64,000 nt of DNA from Thermoproteota archaeon. Lineage in GTDB: Archaea > Thermoproteota > Korarchaeia > JAOZGF01 > JAOZFZ01. Below the pieces are notes generated by a model. That model saw only the letters and a program-made list of their open reading frames with translations, was not told the DNA's origin and ran no database searches. Where the stretch lies: the NCBI GenBank assembly GCA_027491945.1, contig JAOZFZ010000001.1:1-64000 (forward strand). Direction: 5' to 3'. Shown here one piece after another: positions 37,354 through 46,042 of the stretch. A program made the translations under genes and the position numbers. Numbering within the stretch: the first letter of the stretch is position 1; each line of letters starts with the position of its first letter.

Positions 37354-38131
37354 TATAGAGGGAGGATTTATAACGGCACACCAGTTCTGGGAAGAGTATA
37401 AAAGGAGAAAAGAAAGAGTGACCACTGGAAGCAGAGCTCTAGACGAAATACTGGGGGGAGGGGTGGAAACTGGAGGTATAACTGAGATATATGGCAGATA
37501 TGGCGTTGGAAAGACACAGCTTTGCTTTCAATTGGCTGTTAATGTTCAGCTAGACAAAGGGCACGGCGGATTAGAGGGTCGTGCAGTCTTCATTGATACA
37601 GAGGGGGCCTTTAATCCAACTCGCGTCAGTGACATGGCAAAGGCGCTCGGTCTCAATCCTCATGTTACTTTAAAAAACATATTTTACAAGAGAGTGTTAG
37701 ATCTGTCAGAGCAGGAGCATGCCCTCTATAGTCTCGAGAATCTCATTAAGAGAAGTAATCTGAACATTAGACTCATAATAATTGACTCATTTATGAACCA
37801 CTTTAGAACTGAGTACAGAGGCAGAGAAAAGCTTTTTATGAGACAGCAAAGGCTTAAGTACCAGATATCCACTCTTCAAAAGATGAGCTCAGTCCATAAC
37901 CTAGCAGTTGTTATAACAAATCATGTTATGGAGGTGCCGGATAGTTTGTGGGGGCGAGAGGAGACCGCCGTAGGCGGCCATATTCTCGCCCACGCACCGC
38001 TTTCTATCCTCTTCTTAAGAAAAGGAGAAGGATCAAAACGGATTGCTAGACTTGTGGATAGCCCCTATCTTCCACTGAGAGAGGCTGTTTTTGCCATAAC
38101 GCCCCAAGGTATTAGAGACGTTAAAACCTAG
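37343..38131 (+). CDS. RadA-like recombinase lacking the N-terminal HhH domain
   Basis: About 262 residues. GFITAHQFWEEYKRRKERV carries the FxxA polymerisation motif, followed by TTGSRALDEILGGGVETGGITEIYGRYGVGKTQ (Walker A GRYGVGKT) and LIIIDSF (Walker B). The L2 region has VVITNHVMEVPDS. All are RadA/Rad51 hallmarks. The usual ~60-residue N-terminal DNA-binding domain is absent: upstream sequence is the overlapping RadB-like gene. It could be a RadA paralogue or a reduced RadA. Strand exchange is plausible but not proven. Confidence 0.8.
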   Translation: MSADIEGGFITAHQFWEEYKRRKERVTTGSRALDEILGGGVETGGITEIYGRYGVGKTQLCFQLAVNVQLDKGHGGLEGRAVFIDTEGAFNPTRVSDMAKALGLNPHVTLKNIFYKRVLDLSEQEHALYSLENLIKRSNLNIRLIIIDSFMNHFRTEYRGREKLFMRQQRLKYQISTLQKMSSVHNLAVVITNHVMEVPDSLWGREETAVGGHILAHAPLSILFLRKGEGSKRIARLVDSPYLPLREAVFAITPQGIRDVKT

Positions 38132-38222
38132 GACTTGTTGAAAATTTTAATTTGCTAACGACACCGCTTAAGATATCAAAGTAACGCGAACAGCCGGGCA
38201 GCTAAGCATAAAAATCAATAAT

Positions 38223-38642
38223 ATGGTGGTGGATGTGTCGTATAACATCCCTGAGGATCTACTCTACACAGCAGAGCATGAGTGGCTGAGGAAGGAGGAA
38301 AAAATCGTCGTCACCGGAATAACGGATTTCGCCCAGGCAAAACTCGGAGAGATAACCTATATTGAGTTTGTGAAGGAAGAGGGGCAGCGCGTTAGCCAAT
38401 TTGAAGAATACGCCATAGTTAATACTCAAAAGAGCTCTAATTCGGTCTATTCACCAATTACAGGGACAATTGTTAAGTTAAACGAGACTTTGCTGAATGA
38501 CCCATCACCAATCCATGAAGACCCCTATGGTAAAGGGTGGATCGCAAAAATATCTCCAGAAAATTTGTCAGATGAAGAAAGAAATTTGCTCGACTGGAGC
38601 AGATATAAAAGATTGATAGAGGAAGCAGAGAGAGGTGAGTAG
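38223..38642 (+). CDS. gcvH: Glycine cleavage system H protein
   Basis: 139 residues: lipoyl domain fold with TAEHEW, ITDFAQAKLGEITYIEFV and the lipoyl-lysine hairpin NTQKSSNSVYSPITG (Lys70). It shuttles the aminomethyl group between P and T proteins. It overlaps gcvPA by 8 nt. The T protein and lipoylation genes are not in the window. Confidence 0.95.
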   Translation: MVVDVSYNIPEDLLYTAEHEWLRKEEKIVVTGITDFAQAKLGEITYIEFVKEEGQRVSQFEEYAIVNTQKSSNSVYSPITGTIVKLNETLLNDPSPIHEDPYGKGWIAKISPENLSDEERNLLDWSRYKRLIEEAERGE

Positions 38643-40023
38643 CCTGTATAAGAAGGCTAAACAGCTGCCAAATTTACCAAATATTTCAGTTATGCTTAAG
38701 AGGATGGGTTATCAAAGCTTAGATGACTTATTTGCAGACATACCGGCTAGCCTTAAGATAAGAGGCCCCTTAGATTTACCGGGTGGATCTTCGGAAATAG
38801 AAGTTGAACAACACACATCTAAGGTTATGAAGGAAAACAAGCAGCTTAAAATCTTCGCTGGAGATGGCTTCTTCCTTCACTATATACCCGCGCTCATTGA
38901 GGAAATCTCTGCTAGAGCTGAGTTTTTCACTTCTTATACACCCTATACGCCAGAGGCAAACCAAGGGCTTTTACAGGCAATCTTTGAATATCAATCTCTA
39001 ATATGCGAGTTGACAGAGATGGACGTTGCAAACGCCTCACTTTATGATTGGAACAGCGCTCTCGGAGAAGCTGCTAGGATGTCTTTTAGAGTAAATAGAC
39101 GCAGAGAAATTGTAATCCCAGAGATTACTCCACCGGAAAGGGTGAAAACGCTTAAATTATATGTGGAACCACTTAAAATGAGGGTAAAACAGGTAAAATA
39201 CGACAGAAGGAATGGGCAGCTTGATATGGAGGATTTAAAGGTTAAAGTAAACAAGGATACGTCACTTGTGTACTTTGAGTTTCCTTATAACACAGGTATA
39301 GTAGAGACGGAGGTAGACGCCATAAGTGAGATAGCACATGACAACGGCGCTCTTCTAGCTGTAGGGGTTAATCCGTTTTCGCTCGCCATTTTTAAAGCCC
39401 CAGGGGAGTATGGGGCCGACATGGTAATCGGGGAGGGGCAGTCTCTTGGAAACCCTCTTCAGTTTGGAGGGGCATCGCTGGGAATATTTGCATGTAGAGG
39501 AGATAGAAAACTCATTTACCAGATGCCTGGGAGGATCGTAGGGATCACTACACCATTAAACGGAAAAGATAGAGTATATACGCTTGCTCTACCAGCTAGA
39601 GAACAGCATATACGGAGAGAAAGAGCGACGTCAAACATATGTACTAACCAGGCACTCTACGCCATAAGAGCAGGTGTTTATCTTTCTCTTCTCGGTAAAC
39701 ATGGGATGAAGAGGATTGCAGAAAGCATATTGGCCAACACTTACTATGCAATTGGGAGGATAGAGGCAACAGATAGCTTTGCTATCCCCTTCAGTGACAA
39801 ATCCGTCTACTTCTCCGAATTTGCCGTTAAAGCTCTTCAAGGAGATGCCATTGACATCTGGAGACGCCTTATTAGAAGAAACATACTTGCTGGAAGGCCA
39901 AGCAGGTACAAGGGGGATTTCTGGAATGCCCTTATACTTGCGGTGACCGAAGTGCATACCAAAAGAGACATAGATTGTCTTGCGTATGAGTTGGCCTCTC
40001 TAGCTGGGGATAAGAATGTGTAG
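38635..40023 (+). CDS. gcvPA: Glycine dehydrogenase (decarboxylating) subunit 1
   Basis: 462 residues, the N-terminal half of the split P protein (P-alpha). FTSYTPYTPEANQGLLQ and the GEGQSLGNPLQFGGASLG stretch are family signatures. It works with subunit 2 to decarboxylate glycine with PLP. GTG start inside gcvH; the stop overlaps gcvPB by 8 nt. Confidence 0.95.
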   Translation: MSSLYKKAKQLPNLPNISVMLKRMGYQSLDDLFADIPASLKIRGPLDLPGGSSEIEVEQHTSKVMKENKQLKIFAGDGFFLHYIPALIEEISARAEFFTSYTPYTPEANQGLLQAIFEYQSLICELTEMDVANASLYDWNSALGEAARMSFRVNRRREIVIPEITPPERVKTLKLYVEPLKMRVKQVKYDRRNGQLDMEDLKVKVNKDTSLVYFEFPYNTGIVETEVDAISEIAHDNGALLAVGVNPFSLAIFKAPGEYGADMVIGEGQSLGNPLQFGGASLGIFACRGDRKLIYQMPGRIVGITTPLNGKDRVYTLALPAREQHIRRERATSNICTNQALYAIRAGVYLSLLGKHGMKRIAESILANTYYAIGRIEATDSFAIPFSDKSVYFSEFAVKALQGDAIDIWRRLIRRNILAGRPSRYKGDFWNALILAVTEVHTKRDIDCLAYELASLAGDKNV

Positions 40024-41602
40024 GCCCTCATCAAGGCAGGCACGCTGGTCCAGAGAGAATGATGTGCTGGAGCCAACGGTTTTTGAGCTCTCAAGCCCAG
40101 GAAAGGAGGGGTTTACACCTCCAAAGCTTAGCATAGATCAGAAAAATGCTCTTGAAAGGGCTAAGAAAATAATACCGCAAAAAATACTACGCAAACAGGA
40201 GCTCAATCTACCAGAGCTCACAGAGGGGGAGGTAGCAAAGCACTACATCAGATTATCACAAATGAACATGTCAGTTGACATCGTGCCTTACCCATTGGGA
40301 AGTTGCACGATGAAGTACACACCAAGACTTTTAGAAAGGATATCTCACCTCGCTGACAATATTCATCCCCATCAGCCGGCGGATACTGTGCAGGGATTAC
40401 TTAAAATCCTTTACGAGCTAGAAAAATGGCTCTGTGAGATCACAGGGATGCACAAGTTTACACTTCAGCCAGCTGCAGGGGCACAGGGAGAACTCACAGG
40501 GGTACACATAATAAGAGCCTATCACAGGCTCAGTGGAGAAGGGGAGAAAAGAAAGGAGATTCTCATCCCTGACACCGCTCATGGAACAAATCCCGCCAGT
40601 GCTGCAATGGGTGGTTTTAGGGTGGTTACAATACCTACTACAGCTGAAGGAACCATAGACATAGATGCACTTGAGGCGGTGATATCGGATCGAGTGGCTG
40701 GGGCTATGATCACAGTTCCAAACACGCTAGGAATATTCGAAAGGGACATCTTAAGGGTGAATAGGCTTGTTCATGAGTATGGGGGGCTCACCTATATGGA
40801 TGGGGCAAACATGAACGCTCTTCTCTGTGTCTCTAGACCTGCGGATATGGGTTTTGATATGGTTCATTTAAACCTGCATAAGACCTTTGGGGCCCCTCAT
40901 GGAGGTGGCGGTCCGGGAGCAGGTCCATTGGGGGTTGTTAAGAAGCTGGCGAAGTTTTTACCCGTTCCCACAATTGAGAGCAGGGGCGGCCAAGTTTATC
41001 TAAACTATGATATCCCGCATTCAATAGGAAAGGTAAGGAGTTTTTATGGCAATATAGGAGTGCTGCTCAAAGCATACACGTATATAATGCTCATGGGGTA
41101 CGATGGGTTGAAGGCAGTTTCTGAAATTGCCGTTCTGAATGCAAACTACCTGATGAAAAGGATTTTAGAGGACAGCGACATGTACTTAGTCAAATTCGGG
41201 GAGGGAGTGACACGAAAACACGAATTTGTACTCTCTCTTAAGAAATTTAGAAAACATGGGGTAACGGCCTTTGATGTGGCTAAACGGCTACTCGATTACT
41301 CTTTATATCCCCCGATAGTATACTTCCCTCCTATAGTTGAGGAAAGTATGATGATCGAGCCAACTGAGTCCATGTGCTTGGAAGAATTAGATACATATGC
41401 GGATGCCTTGATAAAGATTGGAGAGGAAGCTAAACATAGACCAGAAATTCTGAAAGGGGCGCCTCATAGAAGTTCGGTTAGGAGAATAGATGAGGTGAAG
41501 GCTTCACGAATACAGATTTTGAGTTGGAGACAGCTTAGAAAAGTGGCCAGAGATGAGGAAAAAACAGGTTTACATGGAGATATACGGCTGCCCAATGAGT
41601 AA
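40016..41602 (+). CDS. gcvPB: Glycine dehydrogenase (decarboxylating) subunit 2
   Basis: 528 residues, the P-beta subunit. RQARW..EPTVFELSSPG at the start, PLGSCTMKYTPR, and the PLP lysine in NLHKTFGAPHGGGGPG (about residue 287). Together with gcvPA and gcvH it forms the glycine decarboxylase half of the one-carbon system. Its last ~16 codons overlap the methylthiotransferase gene. Confidence 0.96.
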   Translation: MCRPSSRQARWSRENDVLEPTVFELSSPGKEGFTPPKLSIDQKNALERAKKIIPQKILRKQELNLPELTEGEVAKHYIRLSQMNMSVDIVPYPLGSCTMKYTPRLLERISHLADNIHPHQPADTVQGLLKILYELEKWLCEITGMHKFTLQPAAGAQGELTGVHIIRAYHRLSGEGEKRKEILIPDTAHGTNPASAAMGGFRVVTIPTTAEGTIDIDALEAVISDRVAGAMITVPNTLGIFERDILRVNRLVHEYGGLTYMDGANMNALLCVSRPADMGFDMVHLNLHKTFGAPHGGGGPGAGPLGVVKKLAKFLPVPTIESRGGQVYLNYDIPHSIGKVRSFYGNIGVLLKAYTYIMLMGYDGLKAVSEIAVLNANYLMKRILEDSDMYLVKFGEGVTRKHEFVLSLKKFRKHGVTAFDVAKRLLDYSLYPPIVYFPPIVEESMMIEPTESMCLEELDTYADALIKIGEEAKHRPEILKGAPHRSSVRRIDEVKASRIQILSWRQLRKVARDEEKTGLHGDIRLPNE

Positions 41603-42869
41603 AGGAGACGCCGAATACATAATAGGCCAGCTGCAGCAGAAGGGATATGCCTTAACCGAGGATAAAAAAAAGGCCGATCTGATAGTGCTGGTGACATGCG
41701 GTGTAAAGAAGCCTACAGAGGACAAGATAATAACAAGATTGATCAATCTTTCGGGTCTTGAAAAACCCATTATAGTTGCTGGTTGCCTTCCACGGATAAA
41801 CTTAAAGGTTATAAGGGAGGTCTTTCCGGGCTTTGCGGCCGTTATGGATCCAAACACAATCGATAAGATCTGCTATATCTGCGAGGAGGTTATTCAAGGA
41901 AAGAGAAATCTGGTTATCTTCTCCGAAAATATCCCGGTCAGAGAAGCACTTCCCAAAGTCAGGCTTAGCAAGTTTACTGAGATAGTGCAGATTTCTCATG
42001 GATGTTTAGGTTCATGCACATATTGCGCTGAGAAAATGGTTAGGCGCTTGTACAAATCCTTCCCACCAGAAGATATAGTTAAACATGTGAGGAGGGCTAT
42101 AAGAGAAGGTGTCAAGGAGATACTGTTAACAGCACTGGATACGGGGTGCTATGGTCTGGATATTGGAGAGAACCTTGTAACACTTCTTAAAAGGATAATA
42201 ATGCTTAGGGGTAAATACAGAGTTCGAGTGGGAATGATGAATCCCCTTTATGCATACAAAATGTTAGACGAACTTTTGGAGGTATACCAGAGCGAGCGGG
42301 TTTACAGATTCATCCATATACCCCTACAGAGTGGCTCCAATAGGGTTCTTGAAGAAATGGACAGGCAGTACAGAGCTGAAGATTTCATTAGGGTCGTCAG
42401 GAGACTTAGAGATAGATACGAAGACATAACGATTGTAACAGATGTCATAATCGGATTTCCAACAGAAACAGAGCGCGATTTCGAGGATACTTTAAGGGTT
42501 ATTGAAAAAACAATGCCAGACAAGGTTAACATGTCAAAATTCTTTGCGAGACCGGGAACTGAAGCCTCAAAGCTTGATCCGTTGCCTCCTGGCATAATAA
42601 AAGACAGAAGCACTAGGCTCAAAAGGTTGGTTGAAAGGACCTCCTTAGAGAGGAACCAGGCATTGACAGGGAAGACATTTGATGTTCTCTTTCACACCGT
42701 ACACGGGGTGGAGAGCAGAGGGCGGCTACCAAACTACAAGCCAATCCATGTTAAGGAGTGTGTAGAGCCAGGCAGCTTTAAACTGGTTGAAGTGATAGAG
42801 GCAAAAAACAATTACCTCTTAGGCCAGCTTAAAGCAAACCGGAAGCTCATTAGGCGATTAAGCCCTTAG
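41553..42869 (+). CDS. tRNA t6A methylthiotransferase (MtaB/CDKAL1-type)
   Basis: 438 residues. UPF0004 domain with Cys13, Cys49, Cys78; radical SAM cysteines in HGCLGSCTYC (Cys151, Cys155, Cys158); C-terminal TRAM domain ending near KANRKLIRRL. Archaeal members convert t6A37 to ms2t6A in ANN-decoding tRNAs, downstream of KEOPS (Cgi121 at 16 kb). An in-frame ATG seven codons later is possible. It overlaps gcvPB by 50 nt and begins a translation operon. Confidence 0.92.
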   Translation: MRKKQVYMEIYGCPMSKGDAEYIIGQLQQKGYALTEDKKKADLIVLVTCGVKKPTEDKIITRLINLSGLEKPIIVAGCLPRINLKVIREVFPGFAAVMDPNTIDKICYICEEVIQGKRNLVIFSENIPVREALPKVRLSKFTEIVQISHGCLGSCTYCAEKMVRRLYKSFPPEDIVKHVRRAIREGVKEILLTALDTGCYGLDIGENLVTLLKRIIMLRGKYRVRVGMMNPLYAYKMLDELLEVYQSERVYRFIHIPLQSGSNRVLEEMDRQYRAEDFIRVVRRLRDRYEDITIVTDVIIGFPTETERDFEDTLRVIEKTMPDKVNMSKFFARPGTEASKLDPLPPGIIKDRSTRLKRLVERTSLERNQALTGKTFDVLFHTVHGVESRGRLPNYKPIHVKECVEPGSFKLVEVIEAKNNYLLGQLKANRKLIRRLSP

Positions 42870-42877
42870 GTGCCTAG

Positions 42878-43246
42878 ATGTTTGAGATATCATATAAGAT
42901 GAGCATTTCGGACCTAAAGAGGGCTAAAATTTCGAGAGTAAAGGGTCTGGAGAGCCCAGTACTCGAAACCCCCACCGGGATCAGGGCATTCAGGGTCAAC
43001 GTCCTCGGTGTTGTCACGGGAATAATCCAGGATGGAAGGGAGTACGTGCTTAGCGTTGAAGATGGAAGTGGGAGTTCGATATCCGTTTTAACCACAAAAC
43101 ACTTGAAGAAAGGGGATTTGGCAGTAATTATAGGTCCAATTAGATTAGAAAATGAGGAAAAATTAATTAAGGCAGAGATTCTAAGAAAGATCGACGACCC
43201 AAACTGGATAACGCTGAGGAGGCTAGAACTTAGCGAAGCTTTCTAG
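42878..43246 (+). CDS. OB-fold protein, RPA/Stn1-like
   Basis: 122 residues with a single OB-fold: RVNVLGVVTGIIQDGREYVLSVEDGSGSSISVLT.. and GDLAVIIGPIRLEN. This strand pattern resembles RPA32/RPA-associated or Stn1-type proteins. A nucleic-acid-binding role is likely; the partner is unknown. Between the methylthiotransferase and aIF2-beta genes in the same direction. Confidence 0.65.
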   Translation: MFEISYKMSISDLKRAKISRVKGLESPVLETPTGIRAFRVNVLGVVTGIIQDGREYVLSVEDGSGSSISVLTTKHLKKGDLAVIIGPIRLENEEKLIKAEILRKIDDPNWITLRRLELSEAF

Positions 43247-43269
43247 AATCTTCTAGAGAGGTGTAATGC

Positions 43270-43686
43270 TTGGATAAGGAGGTTTACCTGAAGTTATTGA
43301 GGAAAGCAAGGAAAGAGACACCTGTATTGGTATCAAGCCGGGGAGAACGATTTAAGGTGCCCGTACTTATTGGATATATAGAGGGGTCAAAAACGATAAT
43401 ACAGAACTTCTCAGAGGCATGCAAAGCCATTAATAGGGAGGAAGAACACGTCTTACATTTTCTTGGCAGAGAGTTAGGCACAGCCTATAGCAAGAAGGGA
43501 GCAGCAGCCCACCTGCAAGGCAGATTCCTCATGTCAAAGGTAAACAAGAAGTTCGTAAAGTATGTAAACCTCTATGTGATATGCCCAGTTTGCAAAAGAC
43601 CTGACACCCGGATAATTAAGGAAAAGAAGATACAGCAGCTTAAATGCGAGGCTTGTGGAGCTTTAAGCCCCGTTAAAAAGGCCTGA
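43270..43686 (+). CDS. eif2b: Translation initiation factor aIF2 beta subunit
   Basis: 138 residues: central domain with HVLHFLGRELGTAYS and QGRFLMSKVNKKFVKYVNLYV, C-terminal zinc ribbon CPVC..CEAC. TTG start. Forms the aIF2 trimer with the alpha subunit encoded at 13.3 kb. The following genes are also translation-related. Confidence 0.96.
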   Translation: MDKEVYLKLLRKARKETPVLVSSRGERFKVPVLIGYIEGSKTIIQNFSEACKAINREEEHVLHFLGRELGTAYSKKGAAAHLQGRFLMSKVNKKFVKYVNLYVICPVCKRPDTRIIKEKKIQQLKCEACGALSPVKKA

Positions 43687-43689
43687 ACC

Positions 43690-44004
43690 ATGCATAAAAA
43701 AGCTGTTTTCTGTGTAAAGATGCACCAAGCTGGAAGGAGGAGGCTGCTTGCCGCTGCAGATGCCGACCTTGTAGGTAAGACCTTAAGTGATCGGAACGTA
43801 AAGATTGAAATATCAAAAAAGTTTTACGGCGGAGAGAAAGCAGCGATTGAAGAGGTTATTCGCCTGCTAGAGAAGTGCGACATGGCGAATCTGATTGGGA
43901 ATAACCTAATATCGGAGTTACATGAGAGAGGAGTTATTAACAGAGAGTACGCTAAGAAAATAGGGGGAGTTCTTCATCTTCAGATAATAAAGATGGAAAT
44001 GTGA
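43690..44004 (+). CDS. DUF424 family protein
   Basis: 104 residues matching DUF424: start with a short basic strand, ISKKFYGGEKA, and MANLIGNNLISELHERGVI. The function is unknown, and it is usually found near aIF2-beta or aIF1A as here. It starts 3 nt after eif2b and overlaps the aIF1A frame. Confidence 0.8.
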   Translation: MHKKAVFCVKMHQAGRRRLLAAADADLVGKTLSDRNVKIEISKKFYGGEKAAIEEVIRLLEKCDMANLIGNNLISELHERGVINREYAKKIGGVLHLQIIKMEM

Positions 44005-44009
44005 AGACT

Positions 44010-44369
44010 ATGGGGAGAAAGAAGAAAAAGAAGAAACGGGGGGGAGAGGAAACAGAGGAGGAGATTGGAAGAAAAATAGTAATACCAGCCACAGAAGAGG
44101 AGATGTTCGGTATAATAACTCAGTTCATGGGTGGAAGCTTGGTTAGGGTGTACTGTTCTGACGGAAATATTAGGCTGTGCAGAATTCCCGGAAGGATACG
44201 GAGAAGGGTTTGGATGAGAGAGGGCGATTTGGTGCTAGTGGCGATATGGCCATTCCAACCAGAGCGAGGGGATATAATTCACAGGTACACGTCATCCCAG
44301 GTCAGCTGGCTGAAGAAAAGGGGATATCTATCATTCTTAGAGACCATGGGAGATGAATTTGAGCTTTAA
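44010..44369 (+). CDS. eif1a: Translation initiation factor aIF1A
   Basis: About 119 residues. A lysine-rich N-terminus (GRKKKKKKRGG) is followed by the OB-fold with VRVYCSDGNIRLCRIPGRIRRRVW and GDLVLVAIWPFQ. It binds the A-site region during initiation. The ATG at 44010 is preferred over the GTG three codons upstream. Its 3' end overlaps rio1 by 17 nt. Confidence 0.95.
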   Translation: MGRKKKKKKRGGEETEEEIGRKIVIPATEEEMFGIITQFMGGSLVRVYCSDGNIRLCRIPGRIRRRVWMREGDLVLVAIWPFQPERGDIIHRYTSSQVSWLKKRGYLSFLETMGDEFEL

Positions 44370-45138
44370 AGACCTAATGGACGAGGAAGAGCTCTTAATA
44401 GATAAAATATCGGTTAAGAGAAGAAAAACTAGGGAAGATCTGAAGATTTACGAGGAAATATTTGATCAGAGAACCCTCTTTACACTTTACGAGCTGATAA
44501 GAAAGGGGTATATCTCTGAGATAGGTGGGGTTGTGAATTCTGGAAAGGAGGCTGTCATCATTAACGGGAGATTAAAGAGTGAAGAGATTGCAATAAAAGT
44601 TTATAGAACTCTAACGACACCATTCCGTGATAGACGCCTCTATATTGTTGGTGATCGTCGATTTCGCAAGATGAGAAGGAACATAAGGCAAATGGTCATG
44701 CTGTGGGCTTTAAAGGAATACAAAAATCTCAAGAGGATGTATGAGAATGGTGTTAGCGTGCCGAAACCGGTATACTGCCAAAACAATGTCCTTATCATGT
44801 CGTTTATAGGCGAGGATGGAATACCCGCCCCCCTCTTAAAGGATGCAGAGATGAATTCTCCCCATGAGGTTTTTCAACAGGTGATAGATGACATATACCG
44901 CATGTATTGTGGCGCTAGGTTAGTGCATGGAGACTTAAGTGAGTATAACATATTGTTGTGGGATAGACCCGTCATAATAGATGTCTCACAGGCCGTTTTA
45001 TCCTCCCATCCCTATGCTCAAGAATTTCTTCTGAAGGATATTAGGAATGTATTAAGGTTCTTCAGTAAGAGAGGAGTTGATGTCCCTCAAGAGGAGAAGA
45101 TATTCAAAGACATCCTCAGAGAGGCCGGTGAGATTTGA
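44353..45138 (+). CDS. rio1: RIO1-type serine protein kinase
   Basis: 261 residues. Nucleotide loop ISEIGGVVNSGKEAVI, Lys in IAIKVYR, catalytic loop LVHGDLSEYNILL and metal-binding IIDVSQAV. RIO1 acts in late small-subunit maturation. It is next to a Dim2/Pno1-like KH protein, its known functional neighbour. Confidence 0.95.
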   Translation: MNLSFKDLMDEEELLIDKISVKRRKTREDLKIYEEIFDQRTLFTLYELIRKGYISEIGGVVNSGKEAVIINGRLKSEEIAIKVYRTLTTPFRDRRLYIVGDRRFRKMRRNIRQMVMLWALKEYKNLKRMYENGVSVPKPVYCQNNVLIMSFIGEDGIPAPLLKDAEMNSPHEVFQQVIDDIYRMYCGARLVHGDLSEYNILLWDRPVIIDVSQAVLSSHPYAQEFLLKDIRNVLRFFSKRGVDVPQEEKIFKDILREAGEI

Positions 45139-45701
45139 TGAAACCCATTGAACTTATGATACCTAAACAGAGAATAGGTGTTCTAATAGGAAAGAATGGC
45201 GAGGTGAAAAAAAGAATTCAAGAGGCAACACAAACAGTTATACATGTTGACAGCCAAACGGGTCGCATAACGATATTACCAGAAGGCGAAGAGGGGATAA
45301 TAGACCTGTTAACGGCAAGGAACATAGTTATGGCCATAGGGCGTGGGTTTAACCCTAATAAGGCTATGAAACTCCTAAATGAGCAATATGTACTAGAGAT
45401 AATCAACCTGGAGGAATATGTTGGCAGATCGAGAAACGCTTTGGTGAGGGTGAAGGGACGGATAATTGGAAAGAATGGAAAAACGCGAGAGATAATTGAG
45501 CAGTATACCTCAACCGACGTCTCGGTGTTCGGCAAAACTGTCTCCATTATAGGGGATTACCAAAATGTGATAATAGCCAAGAAGGCTATTCAGCTCTTGA
45601 TAAATGGGGCTAACCACGGAACAGTTTATGCTTTTCTTGAAAGGATGGCGAGAGAGCGAAGAAGGTTCTCGGCCGATTTTGGAATTGGAGAAAAGATTTA
45701 A
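45138..45701 (+). CDS. Dim2/Pno1-like KH-domain RNA-binding protein
   Basis: About 187 residues with two KH domains: KQRIGVLIGKNGEVKKRIQ near the start and GRIIGKNGKTREIIEQYT in the second half (GxxG loops GKNG). It is the archaeal homologue of the Pno1/Dim2 ribosome-assembly factor. The start overlaps the rio1 stop (TGATG-type coupling). Confidence 0.9.
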   Translation: MKPIELMIPKQRIGVLIGKNGEVKKRIQEATQTVIHVDSQTGRITILPEGEEGIIDLLTARNIVMAIGRGFNPNKAMKLLNEQYVLEIINLEEYVGRSRNALVRVKGRIIGKNGKTREIIEQYTSTDVSVFGKTVSIIGDYQNVIIAKKAIQLLINGANHGTVYAFLERMARERRRFSADFGIGEKI

Positions 45702-45706
45702 AAACC
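45694..45706 (+). promoter_or_regulatory. TATA-like element of the Asn/Glu/Val tRNA cluster
   Basis: AGATTTAAAAACC overlaps the stop of the KH gene and lies about 50-62 nt upstream of tRNA-Asn. The three tRNAs follow with 9-15 nt gaps and are probably one transcript. Confidence 0.4.
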
Positions 45707-45755
45707 GTACAGCACGTAGTCATTATCTCTGAGATCCTACTCCTCGTCTAGAAGC

Positions 45756-45841
45756 GCCGGCGTAGCTCAGCCCGGTAGAGCGCCTGGCTGTTAACCAGGT
45801 GGTCGCAGGTTCGAGGGGAACCGAAAGTCCTGCCGCCGGCG
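45756..45841 (+). tRNA. tRNA-Asn(GTT) with T-loop intron
   Basis: Acceptor GCCGGCG/CGCCGGC, G73, anticodon arm CCTGG-CTGTTAA-CCAGG (GTT) uninterrupted. The T-loop reads TTCGAG, about 12 nt, T, an intron after position 59. The gene is followed directly by CCA, the only such case in the window. Confidence 0.88.
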
Positions 45842-45850
45842 CCACTTAAA

Positions 45851-45938
45851 GCTCCGGTGGTGTAGCCCGGCCAAGCATGATGGCCTTTCGTCTTGAGAAG
45901 GAGAGCCATCGACGCGGGTTCAAATCCCGCCCGGAGCA
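45851..45938 (+). tRNA. tRNA-Glu(TTC) with a 13-nt intron
   Basis: Acceptor GCTCCGG/CCGGAGC, A73. Stem ATGGC/GCCAT encloses CTTTCG, about 13 nt (TCTTGAGAAGGAG) and A. Anticodon TTC. Confidence 0.88.
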
Positions 45939-45953
45939 TACCTCTCCAACAGC

Positions 45954-46042
45954 GGGCCGGTGGTCTAGCGGCTATGACGCCGCCCTTACGTTGTATAAAA
46001 GAAGAAAGGCGGAGGTCGTGGGTTCGAGTCCCACCCGGCCCA
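45954..46042 (+). tRNA. tRNA-Val(TAC) with a ~16-nt intron
   Basis: Acceptor GGGCCGG/CCGGCCC, A73. Stem CCGCC/GGCGG encloses CTTACG, about 16 A-rich nt and A. Anticodon TAC. The 3' end abuts, base to base, the stop of the convergent TFE gene. Confidence 0.88.
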
